Source of the DNA: Candidatus Binatia bacterium
GTDB lineage: Bacteria > Desulfobacterota > Binatia > UBA12015
Assembly (NCBI GenBank): GCA_036563615.1
Contig: DATCMB010000016.1
Span: 62,001-126,000 of the forward strand
Reading direction: 5' to 3'
DNA length: 64,000 bases
Shown here: positions 26,390 to 34,225 of the stretch, one piece after another
How the letters are laid out: each line of letters opens with the position of its first letter
How positions within the stretch are numbered: position 1 is the first letter of the stretch
The notes under the pieces: model-generated
What the model was told of the DNA's origin: nothing
Database searches by the model: none
The model's input: only the letters and a program-made list of their open reading frames with translations
Translations under genes and position numbers: made by a program

Positions 26390-28563
26390 GCCGTCGCCTC
26401 GCAGGATCGAGCGAGCTGGCATCGTCCGTCCTGGTCGGCGCGAGCTACGTCGCCTTCCTCGCGCTCGTGCTCTGGGGCTTCTGGGGATCGGTCGCGCACG
26501 CGCTGCCGATCGGCGCGAACCGGGACGACGTGCAGCTCATCGTCTGGATCCTGAGCTGGGTCGAGCACGCCCTGACGACGGATCCCGCGAGCCTCTTCGA
26601 GGCCAACATCGGCCATCCCGCGCGGCAGCAGCTCGCGAGCACCGAGCATCTGCTCGCAGTGCAGCTCGCGTTCGCGCCCTTGCGCGCCGTCACCGAGAAT
26701 CCCGTCGCGGCGACGAATCTCGCCGCATTCCTGACGTACGTGCTCGCCGCCCTGTGCACGGAGCGCCTCGTGCGCGCCCTGGGGGCGCATCCCGTCGCCG
26801 CCTGGCTCGCGGGATTGGCCGCGGCGCTCGGACCGCTCGCGGTCCCCTTCAACGTGCACGTCCTGCAGTTTTCCGTCTTCTGGATCCCGCTGGTCGCGCT
26901 CCTGCTCCGTCGCCTGCGTGACCAGCCGACCGTGGGCCGAGCGGCGTGGCTCTGCCTCGCGTTCGCCGGCGGCATCTTCACCTCGGCGTACATGGCGGCC
27001 ATCCTCGGCGTGTTTGCGGCTCTGTGGGCGCTCTACGAGCTGCTTCGCCCCGCGCCACACCGGCTGCGGTACCTCGTGCTGGGCGCGGCTGCGGCCGGAA
27101 TCGCCATCGCGGCGCTGCTCCTCGTGATGCAGCCCTACCTCGCGAGGGCGGCAAGCCAGTTCCACCTGCCGACCTATTCCCTGACGCGAGCGGAGGTGCG
27201 CGGACGCCTCACCATCGCCGCCATGATGGTGACGCAGACCTTCGGCGTGCTTCCGACCGTCACGATCGTGCTGGCCGCGCTCGTGGCGTGGTGGGCGGGA
27301 AGCCCGTTCGCCCGACGCATCGTCCCGATCGCGCTGCCGCTTGCCGGCCTTTCCGTGCTTCTCGCGATGGGACTTCCGCAGCCGATCGCGGAGCTGCTGG
27401 CCGGCACCCCGTTCGTCCTCTTTCGCAACCCGGTGCGCTTCACGATCGTCACCGGCTTCTGCGTCGCGCTCCTGCTCGCGGCCGCCCTCGACTGCGCGCT
27501 GCGACGGACGAGGCCGAGCCTCGGCGTTCTCGTCGCCGCGATCGCGGGATGCTTCGTCGTCGCCACGGCCGCAACGAGCCTACCGGCCGTCCGGCTCCAT
27601 CCCGTCGCGGCGCTCGCGCGTCCGGATCGGCCGTACGACGAGCTCGCGGAGCTCGCGCGGCGCCATGGCCCAGGCCCCGTGCTCGAGCTGCCCCTGGAGG
27701 GCTTTCATCCCGAGCTCCAGAAGGGCATGCGGCTCGAGCCCGACGCCATGATCGGCAGCACGCGGCACTGGCTACCGCTGGTCACCGGCTACACCGGCTA
27801 CCAGCCCGACCATCGGCACTTGCTCCTGAACCTGATCCACCAGCTTCCGGACGAAGCCGCGCTGCGGGACCTCATCGACCTGACCCACCTTCGCTGGATC
27901 GCCCTCCGACCGCGGAGCGAATGGATCAAGAAGGGGCGGTACGACCGGCTGGTGGAGGGCTTGCTCGGCTCGCCGTCCGTGGGCGCGGACTACGCCTTGA
28001 ACGAGTGGCGCATCTTCCGCCTCGACGCCGCGCCGACGCATCCCGAGTGGCTGGAGCACGTCCAAAACGGCACGGCGCCGGACGAGACGCTGCTCGGCAC
28101 GAAGCTCGCGCCGATCGCAGAGAACGCCGCCGTGGGGAGCGTCGTCGCGCAACCGCTCTCGGACGGCGCCGCTGCACGAAAGCACTTTCGCGTCCGGGTG
28201 ACGGCATGGAACGATGGGAAAGCGGCGTGGCCGGCCGCGGTTCGGCCGGAGCACCCCGCGATCGGCCACGTGCCGCCCGGACCGTTGCCGGAGAAGTACC
28301 GCGTCCTGCTCGTCGCGACGTGGTCGAAGACCGACGGGAGCGCGGACGACGTCAAGCAAACGTCGGTCGCGCTGCGGCGCGACGTCCCGCCGGGCGACGC
28401 GATCGAGCAAACGCTCACCGTCCCGATACCGGAGACGCCCGGCGCGTACGAGCTCGAGATCGGCCTCGCGCAGGTCGACGGAGCGCGCTTCACGAGCCCC
28501 GCGAACCAGCCCGCGCGGCTCCTGGTCGAGGTCGCGCCTGCGCCGAGGTCATCTGCTGGTTGA
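26386..28563 (+). CDS. GT-C-like polytopic membrane protein with C-terminal Ig-like domain (HW-GY-GY family, copy B)
   Basis: 725 residues starting at a GTG that overlaps the SGNH stop. About ten helices are followed by a periplasmic part. The first loop has NRDDVQLIVWILSWVEHAL, then ANIGHPARQQLASTEHLL; the periplasmic hallmark is TRHWLPLVTGYTGYQPD and HQLPDEAALRDLIDL. From about residue 590 there is an extra domain (VTAWNDGKAAWPA, VALRRDVPPGDAI, IPETPGAYELEIGLAQ) resembling the NBR1-type Ig-like fold. Such tails may bind substrate or partner proteins. No named family recognised; GT-C-type sugar transfer is inferred from topology and the acidic first loop. Confidence 0.73.
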   Translation: MSRRLAGSSELASSVLVGASYVAFLALVLWGFWGSVAHALPIGANRDDVQLIVWILSWVEHALTTDPASLFEANIGHPARQQLASTEHLLAVQLAFAPLRAVTENPVAATNLAAFLTYVLAALCTERLVRALGAHPVAAWLAGLAAALGPLAVPFNVHVLQFSVFWIPLVALLLRRLRDQPTVGRAAWLCLAFAGGIFTSAYMAAILGVFAALWALYELLRPAPHRLRYLVLGAAAAGIAIAALLLVMQPYLARAASQFHLPTYSLTRAEVRGRLTIAAMMVTQTFGVLPTVTIVLAALVAWWAGSPFARRIVPIALPLAGLSVLLAMGLPQPIAELLAGTPFVLFRNPVRFTIVTGFCVALLLAAALDCALRRTRPSLGVLVAAIAGCFVVATAATSLPAVRLHPVAALARPDRPYDELAELARRHGPGPVLELPLEGFHPELQKGMRLEPDAMIGSTRHWLPLVTGYTGYQPDHRHLLLNLIHQLPDEAALRDLIDLTHLRWIALRPRSEWIKKGRYDRLVEGLLGSPSVGADYALNEWRIFRLDAAPTHPEWLEHVQNGTAPDETLLGTKLAPIAENAAVGSVVAQPLSDGAAARKHFRVRVTAWNDGKAAWPAAVRPEHPAIGHVPPGPLPEKYRVLLVATWSKTDGSADDVKQTSVALRRDVPPGDAIEQTLTVPIPETPGAYELEIGLAQVDGARFTSPANQPARLLVEVAPAPRSSAG

Positions 28564-28587
28564 CGCGCTCCGCTTGCGAGGCGTCCC

Positions 28588-29637
28588 TCAGCTTTCGCGA
28601 GCGAGCCTGCTCCGCAGGATGTCCGCGAGGATCGCGCTCAGCCGCGCGCGTCCCGCGGCGCTGGTGTGCGTCGGGTCGACGAACTCCTCGGTCGGCAGCG
28701 CGGCCGGCAGCTCGATCGCCTGCTCCGGAGAAAGACGCAGCAGCTCGAGCACCTGGCGCAGCATGCGCACGCGGCTCTCCTCGGTCGCCGGTCCGACGGC
28801 CGCGGCGGGCGCCGGCATGAGACCGACCAGGATGCGGTCGCGGTCGAGCGCGTCGAGCTGAGCGGCGACCTGCTCGAGGTCGCGCACGCCGTGCTCGTGC
28901 ATCTCGAAGCGGACGCCGGGCTGCGCTTGCGACGCCTTCTGCACGGGCTGTGCGTTCCGAGCCTGCTGCGGCGGCGCGGAGGTGGAGGCCGGAGCGTGCT
29001 CGCGCGACGCCGGGTTGACCAGCGACCCGTGCCCCGCACGCAGCGCGCGGCGCAGCTCGCGCGCATTGCCGTAAAAGCGTCCGTGCTCGCCCTCGAGCGG
29101 CTCGTCGAGCACGCCGCCCAACAGGTGGAAGTTGAGCGCCCGCACCGCGCCCTCGCGCAGCGACGGCTGCGGCCAGCGCTCGGCGAGCACGGCGTACATC
29201 TCGCGGCGCTCGTGCTCGTCGACCCTGTCGGCGAGCCCGAACGGGTTCAGCAGAAGGAGCACGAGACGCGGGGACGCGCCGCGCTCGACCGCGTTCGCGA
29301 GCAGCTTGACGTAGCCCGGCGGCCGCACCGGACCGATCGCGGCGAGGCTCTCGACCCGGACGCCGGGCAGCGCGTCCGCGATCGCGACCGGATCGACGCC
29401 GTAGAGGCTCGACGAGTCGCCGATCACCAGGACGTCGGCGTCGGGCAGCGCGCGACTGCGTCGCATCTGCTCGTCGATGATCGCGAGCCCGGAGCCGTGC
29501 TCGGGCAGCGGATGCGCGCGCTCGTACGCCGCGAACGCGGCGATCACGCCGCCGGCGAGCAGCAGCGCGAGCCAGGTGCGCGCGAGCGTCCAGCGCACCA
29601 GGTTCGCCAGCGCGACGGCTCCCGCAGCGAGGTCCAC
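28588..29637 (-). CDS. membrane-anchored SGNH/DltD-like acyl-transfer partner
   Basis: 349 residues from GTG 29637. An N-terminal helix (WLALLLAGGVIAAFAAY, about 22-38) leads into a periplasmic SGNH domain with block I VLVIGDSSSLYG (Ser75) and C-terminal block FVDPTHTSAAGRARL, giving the Asp and His of the triad. The layout, one helix plus SGNH, is that of DltD, AlgX and PatB-type partners of MBOAT acyltransferases. An MBOAT gene lies divergently 208 bp away, and ACP and LnmK-like genes lie just beyond. A linker at about 205-245 is rich in Ala, Gln and Pro. Probably completes acyl transfer to the glycan in the periplasm. Confidence 0.8.
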   Translation of the reverse strand: MDLAAGAVALANLVRWTLARTWLALLLAGGVIAAFAAYERAHPLPEHGSGLAIIDEQMRRSRALPDADVLVIGDSSSLYGVDPVAIADALPGVRVESLAAIGPVRPPGYVKLLANAVERGASPRLVLLLLNPFGLADRVDEHERREMYAVLAERWPQPSLREGAVRALNFHLLGGVLDEPLEGEHGRFYGNARELRRALRAGHGSLVNPASREHAPASTSAPPQQARNAQPVQKASQAQPGVRFEMHEHGVRDLEQVAAQLDALDRDRILVGLMPAPAAAVGPATEESRVRMLRQVLELLRLSPEQAIELPAALPTEEFVDPTHTSAAGRARLSAILADILRSRLARES

Positions 29638-29844
29638 GCGCGCACTATGGCGTCCACGCCGTGGGCCGGCAACGCGCAGATGTCGGCGTGCGGCGACGTG
29701 CGCGAGAGCACGTGCGGCAGTCGTCGACGCGCCGGCCGTGCGCCGCGCGCACCGGCGGCCGGGCTCCTCAGCGCACTCCCCCGCACGGCGGCGCGAGCGC
29801 GCGTTTGTGCGCCCGCACCGCGTCCGGCACGATCCCGCGGGCCG

Positions 29845-31248
29845 ATGACGTTCCAGCACCCGACGTTTCTCCTCTTCTTTCCGATCGCGCTCGTCGCCTA
29901 CCACCTCGCGGCCGCGTCGTTCCGCGTGCAGAACGCGATCGTCGCGCTGAGCGGGCTCGTCTTCTACGGCTGGTTCTCGCCGGCGCTCTGCCTGCTGCTC
30001 GTCGCCTACGCCGTGGTCGCGTACGTCGGGGGACGCTGGGTCGGCGCGCTGCCCGAGGAGTCGCCCGCGCGCCGGCGCGCGCTCGCGCTCGTCGTCTCCG
30101 TGCTCGCGCTCGGGCTCGCGGTCTTCAAGTACTTCGACTTCTTCCAGAGCGCTGCGCGCGCGACGCTCTCCGCGCTCGGGCTCGCGCCGGGCTGGCCCGT
30201 CGTCGAGGTGCTGCTGCCGCTCGGGCTCTCGTTCTACTGCTTCCAGAGCATCGCCTACGTCGTCGACGTCCACCGGCGCGTGATCGAGCCCGAGCGCGAT
30301 CCGGTGACCTTCGCGGCCTTCATGTTCTTCTTCCCGCAGCTCGTCGCGGGACCGATCGCGCGCGCGCCGCTCGTGCTGCGCCAGTTCCAGCGTCCGCGGA
30401 CGCTGACGCGCGACAAGGTCGGCGAGGCGATCTGGCTCTTGCTCTTCGGCTACTTCTCGAAGGCCGTCGCCGCCGACACGCTCGCGGGCTACGTCGACAT
30501 CGCCTTCCAGCCGTCGGCGCACACCACCGGCTGGGTCGTGCTGTTCGCGGCCGTCGGCTTCGTGCTGCAGGTCTACTTCGACTTCAACGGCTACAGCCTG
30601 ATCGCCAAGGGTACCGCGCGTCTGTTCGGCGTCGAGCTCGCGTGGAACTTCGACCGCCCGTACTGGTCGACCTCGATCCAGGAGTTCTGGCGGCGCTGGC
30701 ACATCACGCTCGGCAACTGGCTGCGCGACTACCTCTACCTGCCGCTCGGCGGCGGCAGCCACGGCGAGCTCCGTGCCGCGTTTTCCTTGATCTTGACGAT
30801 GGCGATCGCCGGCGTGTGGCACGGCGTCGGCTGGACGTACCTCGTCTGGGGAGCCGCGCACGGCGTCGCGCTCGCCGTGCATCGGAGCTTCCACATCCAC
30901 TTTCCGCGCGTGCGGATCTCGGCCGCGATGGGGTGGCTCTTGACGATGCTCTTCGTCGCGCCGACCTTCTTCGTCTTCCGCGCGCCGTCGCTCGAGGTCG
31001 CGGCCGAGCTGCTCGCGTCCTGCGACCGCTGGCACTGGCGGCCGTTCGACACCGCGGCCTGGCTCGCCGCGCTCGCGACCAGCATCCCGATCTTCGCGAT
31101 CGAAGCCTGGCAGAGCCGGCGCCGCGACCTGCTCGCGCCGGCCCGCATCGGCTTCGTGCCGTTCTCGCTGCTCGCGGCGGCGCTGCTGGTCGCGGTCTTC
31201 GCCCGGTTCTGGGGAACCGAGCACCGCTTCATCTACGCTCAGTTCTGA
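29845..31248 (+). CDS. MBOAT family membrane-bound O-acyltransferase (AlgI/DltB-like)
   Basis: 467 residues, about eleven helices. Family signatures are clear: PLGLSFYCFQSIAYVVDV (125-142), FFPQLVAGPIARA (162-174), FDFNGYSLIAKG, FWRRWHITLGNWLRDYLYLP with His286, and the catalytic GVWHG with His326. AlgI/DltB/PatA proteins pass an activated acyl group across the membrane to periplasmic polysaccharide or teichoic acid, working with an SGNH partner and, in the Dlt system, a carrier protein. Both partners are next door. Its stop overlaps the convergent LnmK-like gene by 10 bp. No adenylation (DltA) gene is seen. Confidence 0.93.
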   Translation: MTFQHPTFLLFFPIALVAYHLAAASFRVQNAIVALSGLVFYGWFSPALCLLLVAYAVVAYVGGRWVGALPEESPARRRALALVVSVLALGLAVFKYFDFFQSAARATLSALGLAPGWPVVEVLLPLGLSFYCFQSIAYVVDVHRRVIEPERDPVTFAAFMFFFPQLVAGPIARAPLVLRQFQRPRTLTRDKVGEAIWLLLFGYFSKAVAADTLAGYVDIAFQPSAHTTGWVVLFAAVGFVLQVYFDFNGYSLIAKGTARLFGVELAWNFDRPYWSTSIQEFWRRWHITLGNWLRDYLYLPLGGGSHGELRAAFSLILTMAIAGVWHGVGWTYLVWGAAHGVALAVHRSFHIHFPRVRISAAMGWLLTMLFVAPTFFVFRAPSLEVAAELLASCDRWHWRPFDTAAWLAALATSIPIFAIEAWQSRRRDLLAPARIGFVPFSLLAAALLVAVFARFWGTEHRFIYAQF

Positions 31249-32276
31249 CCGACGCGGCGCAGGAAGCGCTCCGCCTCGTTCAGCACCGCCTTCGCGCTCG
31301 CCGGGACGTTGAGCGACTTCTGCACGAGGCAGCTCGCCATCAGCGTCTTGTCGGACGCGCGGTAGAGGTCGTGGCGGAAGACGAGCTTGAGCGGCGTGCG
31401 GTACGGCGTCGCGCCGCTGCGCGCCGGAAACGCGCTCGGCGGCACCAGCGACGCATGCAGGTGCACCTCGACCGCGTCCTTGCCCGATGCGTTGGCGAAG
31501 TAGTAGACGCGGCGCCGGTCGGTCGAGAGCGCCTCGACCAGCGCGTTCGACAGCGGCACCGGCAGCCGCTCCTCGGCGAAGACGCGCTCCGCGTAGTTCA
31601 TCATCGCGACGTAGCGCGCGAAGTAGAGCAGCCCTGCACCGTTCAGATCGCTCTCCGGGACGATGCGGTACGTGATCGGCTCCTCGCTGCGCGGCGCGAG
31701 CGGAACCGCGTCGAGCTCGCGCGCGAAGCGCGGGATGTCGCCGGTCGCCTGCACGCGCGCGTGCTCGCGGATGCCGGCCGGCTCCTCGCGCAGGACGTCC
31801 TCGACGCCGTCGATGCCGCGCGGCTTGAACACCTTGAGGCCCGCGTTGCCGCCGCTGCGCACGATGAACGCGTTGGTGAAGTAGGCGTACGGCCGGTCGA
31901 GAGCGCGCAGATCCGCGAGCGTGTCGAGCGGTGCGAGCGACGCCTCGTCGACCTCGCGGTCGTCGAACACGAACAGCCCCTCGACGAAGCGGTGCGCGTA
32001 GGCGCGGATGCGGTTGCGCACGAACAGCGGCGCGCCCTCGCCGAAGCGCTCCTGGCTGTGCGCCTCGCCGAAGTCGAGGTCGATGTTGATCACCGAGGCG
32101 TAGAGGCGCTCGTTGTGCTCGCTGACGATGTTCTGCAGCGGCACGCCGAGCAGCCGCGAGATCGACTCCCACTGGCAGGCGCCGAGGAACTTGAGGAACT
32201 CGACCTCCGACAGCTTCTCGCCGGGAGCCATGAGCGGCATGGTCACCAGCGAGCGGTAGTCGTGCCAGGCGCTCAT
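31239..32276 (-). CDS. LnmK-like (Pnap_2097 family) double hot-dog acyltransferase/decarboxylase
   Basis: 345 residues. N-terminal half: MPLMAPGEKLSEVEFLKF, LGACQWESIS and NERLYASVINIDLDF (Tyr59), matching the pattern of the LnmK N-terminal hot-dog. C-terminal half: ESDLNGAGLLYFARY (208-222) and ANASGKDAVEVHLHA, matching the second hot-dog of the Pnap_2097 family. LnmK takes methylmalonyl-CoA, decarboxylates it and loads propionyl on a carrier protein in leinamycin synthesis. Here the ATG overlaps the stop of an ACP gene, exactly the expected partner. Residue-level equivalence to LnmK is from memory and unaligned, so the reaction is inferred. Confidence 0.72.
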   Translation of the reverse strand: MSAWHDYRSLVTMPLMAPGEKLSEVEFLKFLGACQWESISRLLGVPLQNIVSEHNERLYASVINIDLDFGEAHSQERFGEGAPLFVRNRIRAYAHRFVEGLFVFDDREVDEASLAPLDTLADLRALDRPYAYFTNAFIVRSGGNAGLKVFKPRGIDGVEDVLREEPAGIREHARVQATGDIPRFARELDAVPLAPRSEEPITYRIVPESDLNGAGLLYFARYVAMMNYAERVFAEERLPVPLSNALVEALSTDRRRVYYFANASGKDAVEVHLHASLVPPSAFPARSGATPYRTPLKLVFRHDLYRASDKTLMASCLVQKSLNVPASAKAVLNEAERFLRRVGQN

Positions 32277-32626
32277 CGCGGCCCGGACGCAGCCGTCGCT
32301 GCGATGTGGCGCGCGAGCGCTTCGATCGTGCCGAGCCGCCCGACCAGGTCGACCTCCGCGACCTCGACGCCCCACGTCGCGCGGATCGTCTCGAGCAGAC
32401 GCACCGAGCTCAGCGAGTCGACGTAGCCGAAGTCGAAGAGCGGCGCCTGCGGGTCGATCTCGTCCTCGCGCAGCTTGCCGTCCGAGATCTCGAGGATGCA
32501 GGCGCGCAGCTCGTCGCGGATCTTCGCCGCGTCGAGCGGTGCCGCGCCGTCAGCGCTCGGCCGTGCGACACGCGTCGTGGCCGCGCTCTCCGGCTCGGCC
32601 TTCGTCGATCTCCCGATCCACCGCAT
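32273..32626 (-). CDS. acyl carrier protein
   Basis: 117 residues from ATG 32626; an in-frame GTG at 32662 would add 12 residues. The carrier domain covers about residues 33-110, with the phosphopantetheine site FDFGYVDSLSSVRLLE (Ser71 in DSL). The first 30 residues are an unstructured, Ala/Arg-rich extension. Its stop overlaps the LnmK-like gene start (ATGA), a strong sign that the two proteins act together. It is not in a fatty-acid synthesis context, so it should carry a dedicated acyl group, most likely for the nearby MBOAT/SGNH pair, as DltC does for DltB/DltD. Confidence 0.86.
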   Translation of the reverse strand: MRWIGRSTKAEPESAATTRVARPSADGAAPLDAAKIRDELRACILEISDGKLREDEIDPQAPLFDFGYVDSLSSVRLLETIRATWGVEVAEVDLVGRLGTIEALARHIAATAASGPR

Positions 32627-32704
32627 GCGTGAAGCTTCCGCAACGACATCGCACGGTGGCACGCCGCCCGCAACGGCGCATCCGCGACACCGCGCGCTCC
32701 GCGC

Positions 32705-34225
32705 TCACGGGCGAAAGACGATCGTCACCGCGTCCGGCGTGGCGACGGGCTCGCCCTTGCGCCGGTCGTGCACGACGACGCGGCGCTCCGGGAACGCGCA
32801 CTCGGCCCACGACGAGAAGGCGTACTCGGCGAGCAGCAGCGGCCCGTCGAGCACCAGCTCGCCCTCCCGCGGCGGCAGCTTCTGCAGCGGCGGCGGCACG
32901 ACGACGACGGCGCCGTCGGGTGCGGCGGCGACGCGCTGCGCGAGGTCGGCGACGTACTGCGCGGTGAGCGCGCTCGCCCGCTCGACCGCGGTGTAGCGGC
33001 TGACGAGCATCGAGTAGCGCCCTTGCCATAGCGTCCAGGCGCAGAGCGCGACCAGCGTCGCCGCGCCGGCCGTGCGCAGCGTCGGCGTCGCGCTCCGCAT
33101 CGCCCGAACGAGCGCCGCCGCGACCGCGCCGACGAGCAGCGCGTACGCCATCGCGGGCACGAAGACGTACCAGCCCTGCAGCAGCCCGACCGCGCCGTAG
33201 AGCGACGCGAGCCCGAGCAGCCACACGGCCGCCATCGCGAGCGTCGGGAACGACGGCCCGGCGACGCGCGCGACCTCGTCGCGCCCGCGCCGCAAGATCA
33301 GCACGGCCGTCGCGACGACGCCGAGCGCGATCGCGAAGAGCAGCAGCCAGGTGATCGCCGAGGCGCGCAGCGCCGGCTGCGGCAGGATCAGGAAGTGCGC
33401 GAGCCGCTCGAGCGCCCACGGCAGGCGGTCGATCCCACCGCTCGCGCGCGACGTGATGTGCCCGCCGACCTCGCCGAGGATCGCGATCTGCACCGCGAAC
33501 GCGACCGCCACGGCGACCACGTGCGGCACGGTCGCGACGATCGCGGCGCGCAGCCGCGCGAGCAGCGTCGCGCGCGACAGCGAGACCAGCGTCAGCACGA
33601 ACACCGCCGGCAGCAACGCGATGCCGGTCGTCTTCGCGATGACGGCGAGCAGCGTCCACGCGCCGGCGAGCCACGACAGGCGCTTCCCGCGCACAATCCG
33701 CCGCGTCTCGACCCACAGCGCGAGCGCGCCGAAGATCGCGCACAGCGGCTCCGAGCGGCGCGCGACCACGGCGAGCGTCTCGACGTGGCTCGGCGCGAGC
33801 AGGAAGGTCGCGAGCGCGAGCAGCGGCGCGAAGGTCGCGGCACCGAGCAGGCGACGCGCGAGCTCGTAGAGCGCCAGCGCGGATGCGCCGAACAGCACCG
33901 CCTGGGTCGCGAAGTAGCCGCGCGGCTCGAGCCCGAAGAGCGCGTAGTCGATGCCGAGCGACAGCGTGACGAACGGCCGGTAGAAGCCGCGGAACGCGTA
34001 CGGCACGCGCCCCGGCACGGCGGGCGAGGTGAAGATCGTGACCAGATCCTCCGGACCACGCAGCAGGCCCGACGCGATCACGGGATAGGTGTCCATGCCG
34101 AGCAGCGCGTAGCCGTCGGTCACGGCATAGAGCCGCAGCGACGCGAGCGCGATGATCGCGTACGCGAGCAGACGGCTGCGGGCGATGGACGCGAGCGCGG
34201 ACGACATCGAGGCTCCGTCAAGCAT
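32705..34225 (-). CDS. GT-C-like polytopic membrane protein
   Basis: 506 residues with about eleven membrane helices and a short periplasmic C-terminus. The first helix is followed by LLGMDTYPVIASGLLRGPED, an acidic loop in the GT-C position, and by YRPFVTLSLGIDYALFG, a pattern seen in O-mannosyl/arabinosyl transferase-like proteins. ARRSEPLCAIFGALALW and LLQGWYVFVPAMAYALL are further conserved-looking segments. The start lies inside the upstream YfhO-like gene (8-bp overlap), so the two are coupled. The ACP gene follows after 78 bp on the same strand. Predicted sugar transferase to a periplasmic acceptor; specific family not recognised. Confidence 0.72.
   Translation of the reverse strand: MLDGASMSSALASIARSRLLAYAIIALASLRLYAVTDGYALLGMDTYPVIASGLLRGPEDLVTIFTSPAVPGRVPYAFRGFYRPFVTLSLGIDYALFGLEPRGYFATQAVLFGASALALYELARRLLGAATFAPLLALATFLLAPSHVETLAVVARRSEPLCAIFGALALWVETRRIVRGKRLSWLAGAWTLLAVIAKTTGIALLPAVFVLTLVSLSRATLLARLRAAIVATVPHVVAVAVAFAVQIAILGEVGGHITSRASGGIDRLPWALERLAHFLILPQPALRASAITWLLLFAIALGVVATAVLILRRGRDEVARVAGPSFPTLAMAAVWLLGLASLYGAVGLLQGWYVFVPAMAYALLVGAVAAALVRAMRSATPTLRTAGAATLVALCAWTLWQGRYSMLVSRYTAVERASALTAQYVADLAQRVAAAPDGAVVVVPPPLQKLPPREGELVLDGPLLLAEYAFSSWAECAFPERRVVVHDRRKGEPVATPDAVTIVFRP

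Noticed and set aside
28588..32172. A 1194-codon open frame on the minus strand spanning the SGNH, MBOAT and LnmK-like genes
   Set aside because: Only its last 349 codons make a sensible protein. The rest is Arg/Glu-rich low complexity antisense to the MBOAT gene, an effect of extreme GC content.
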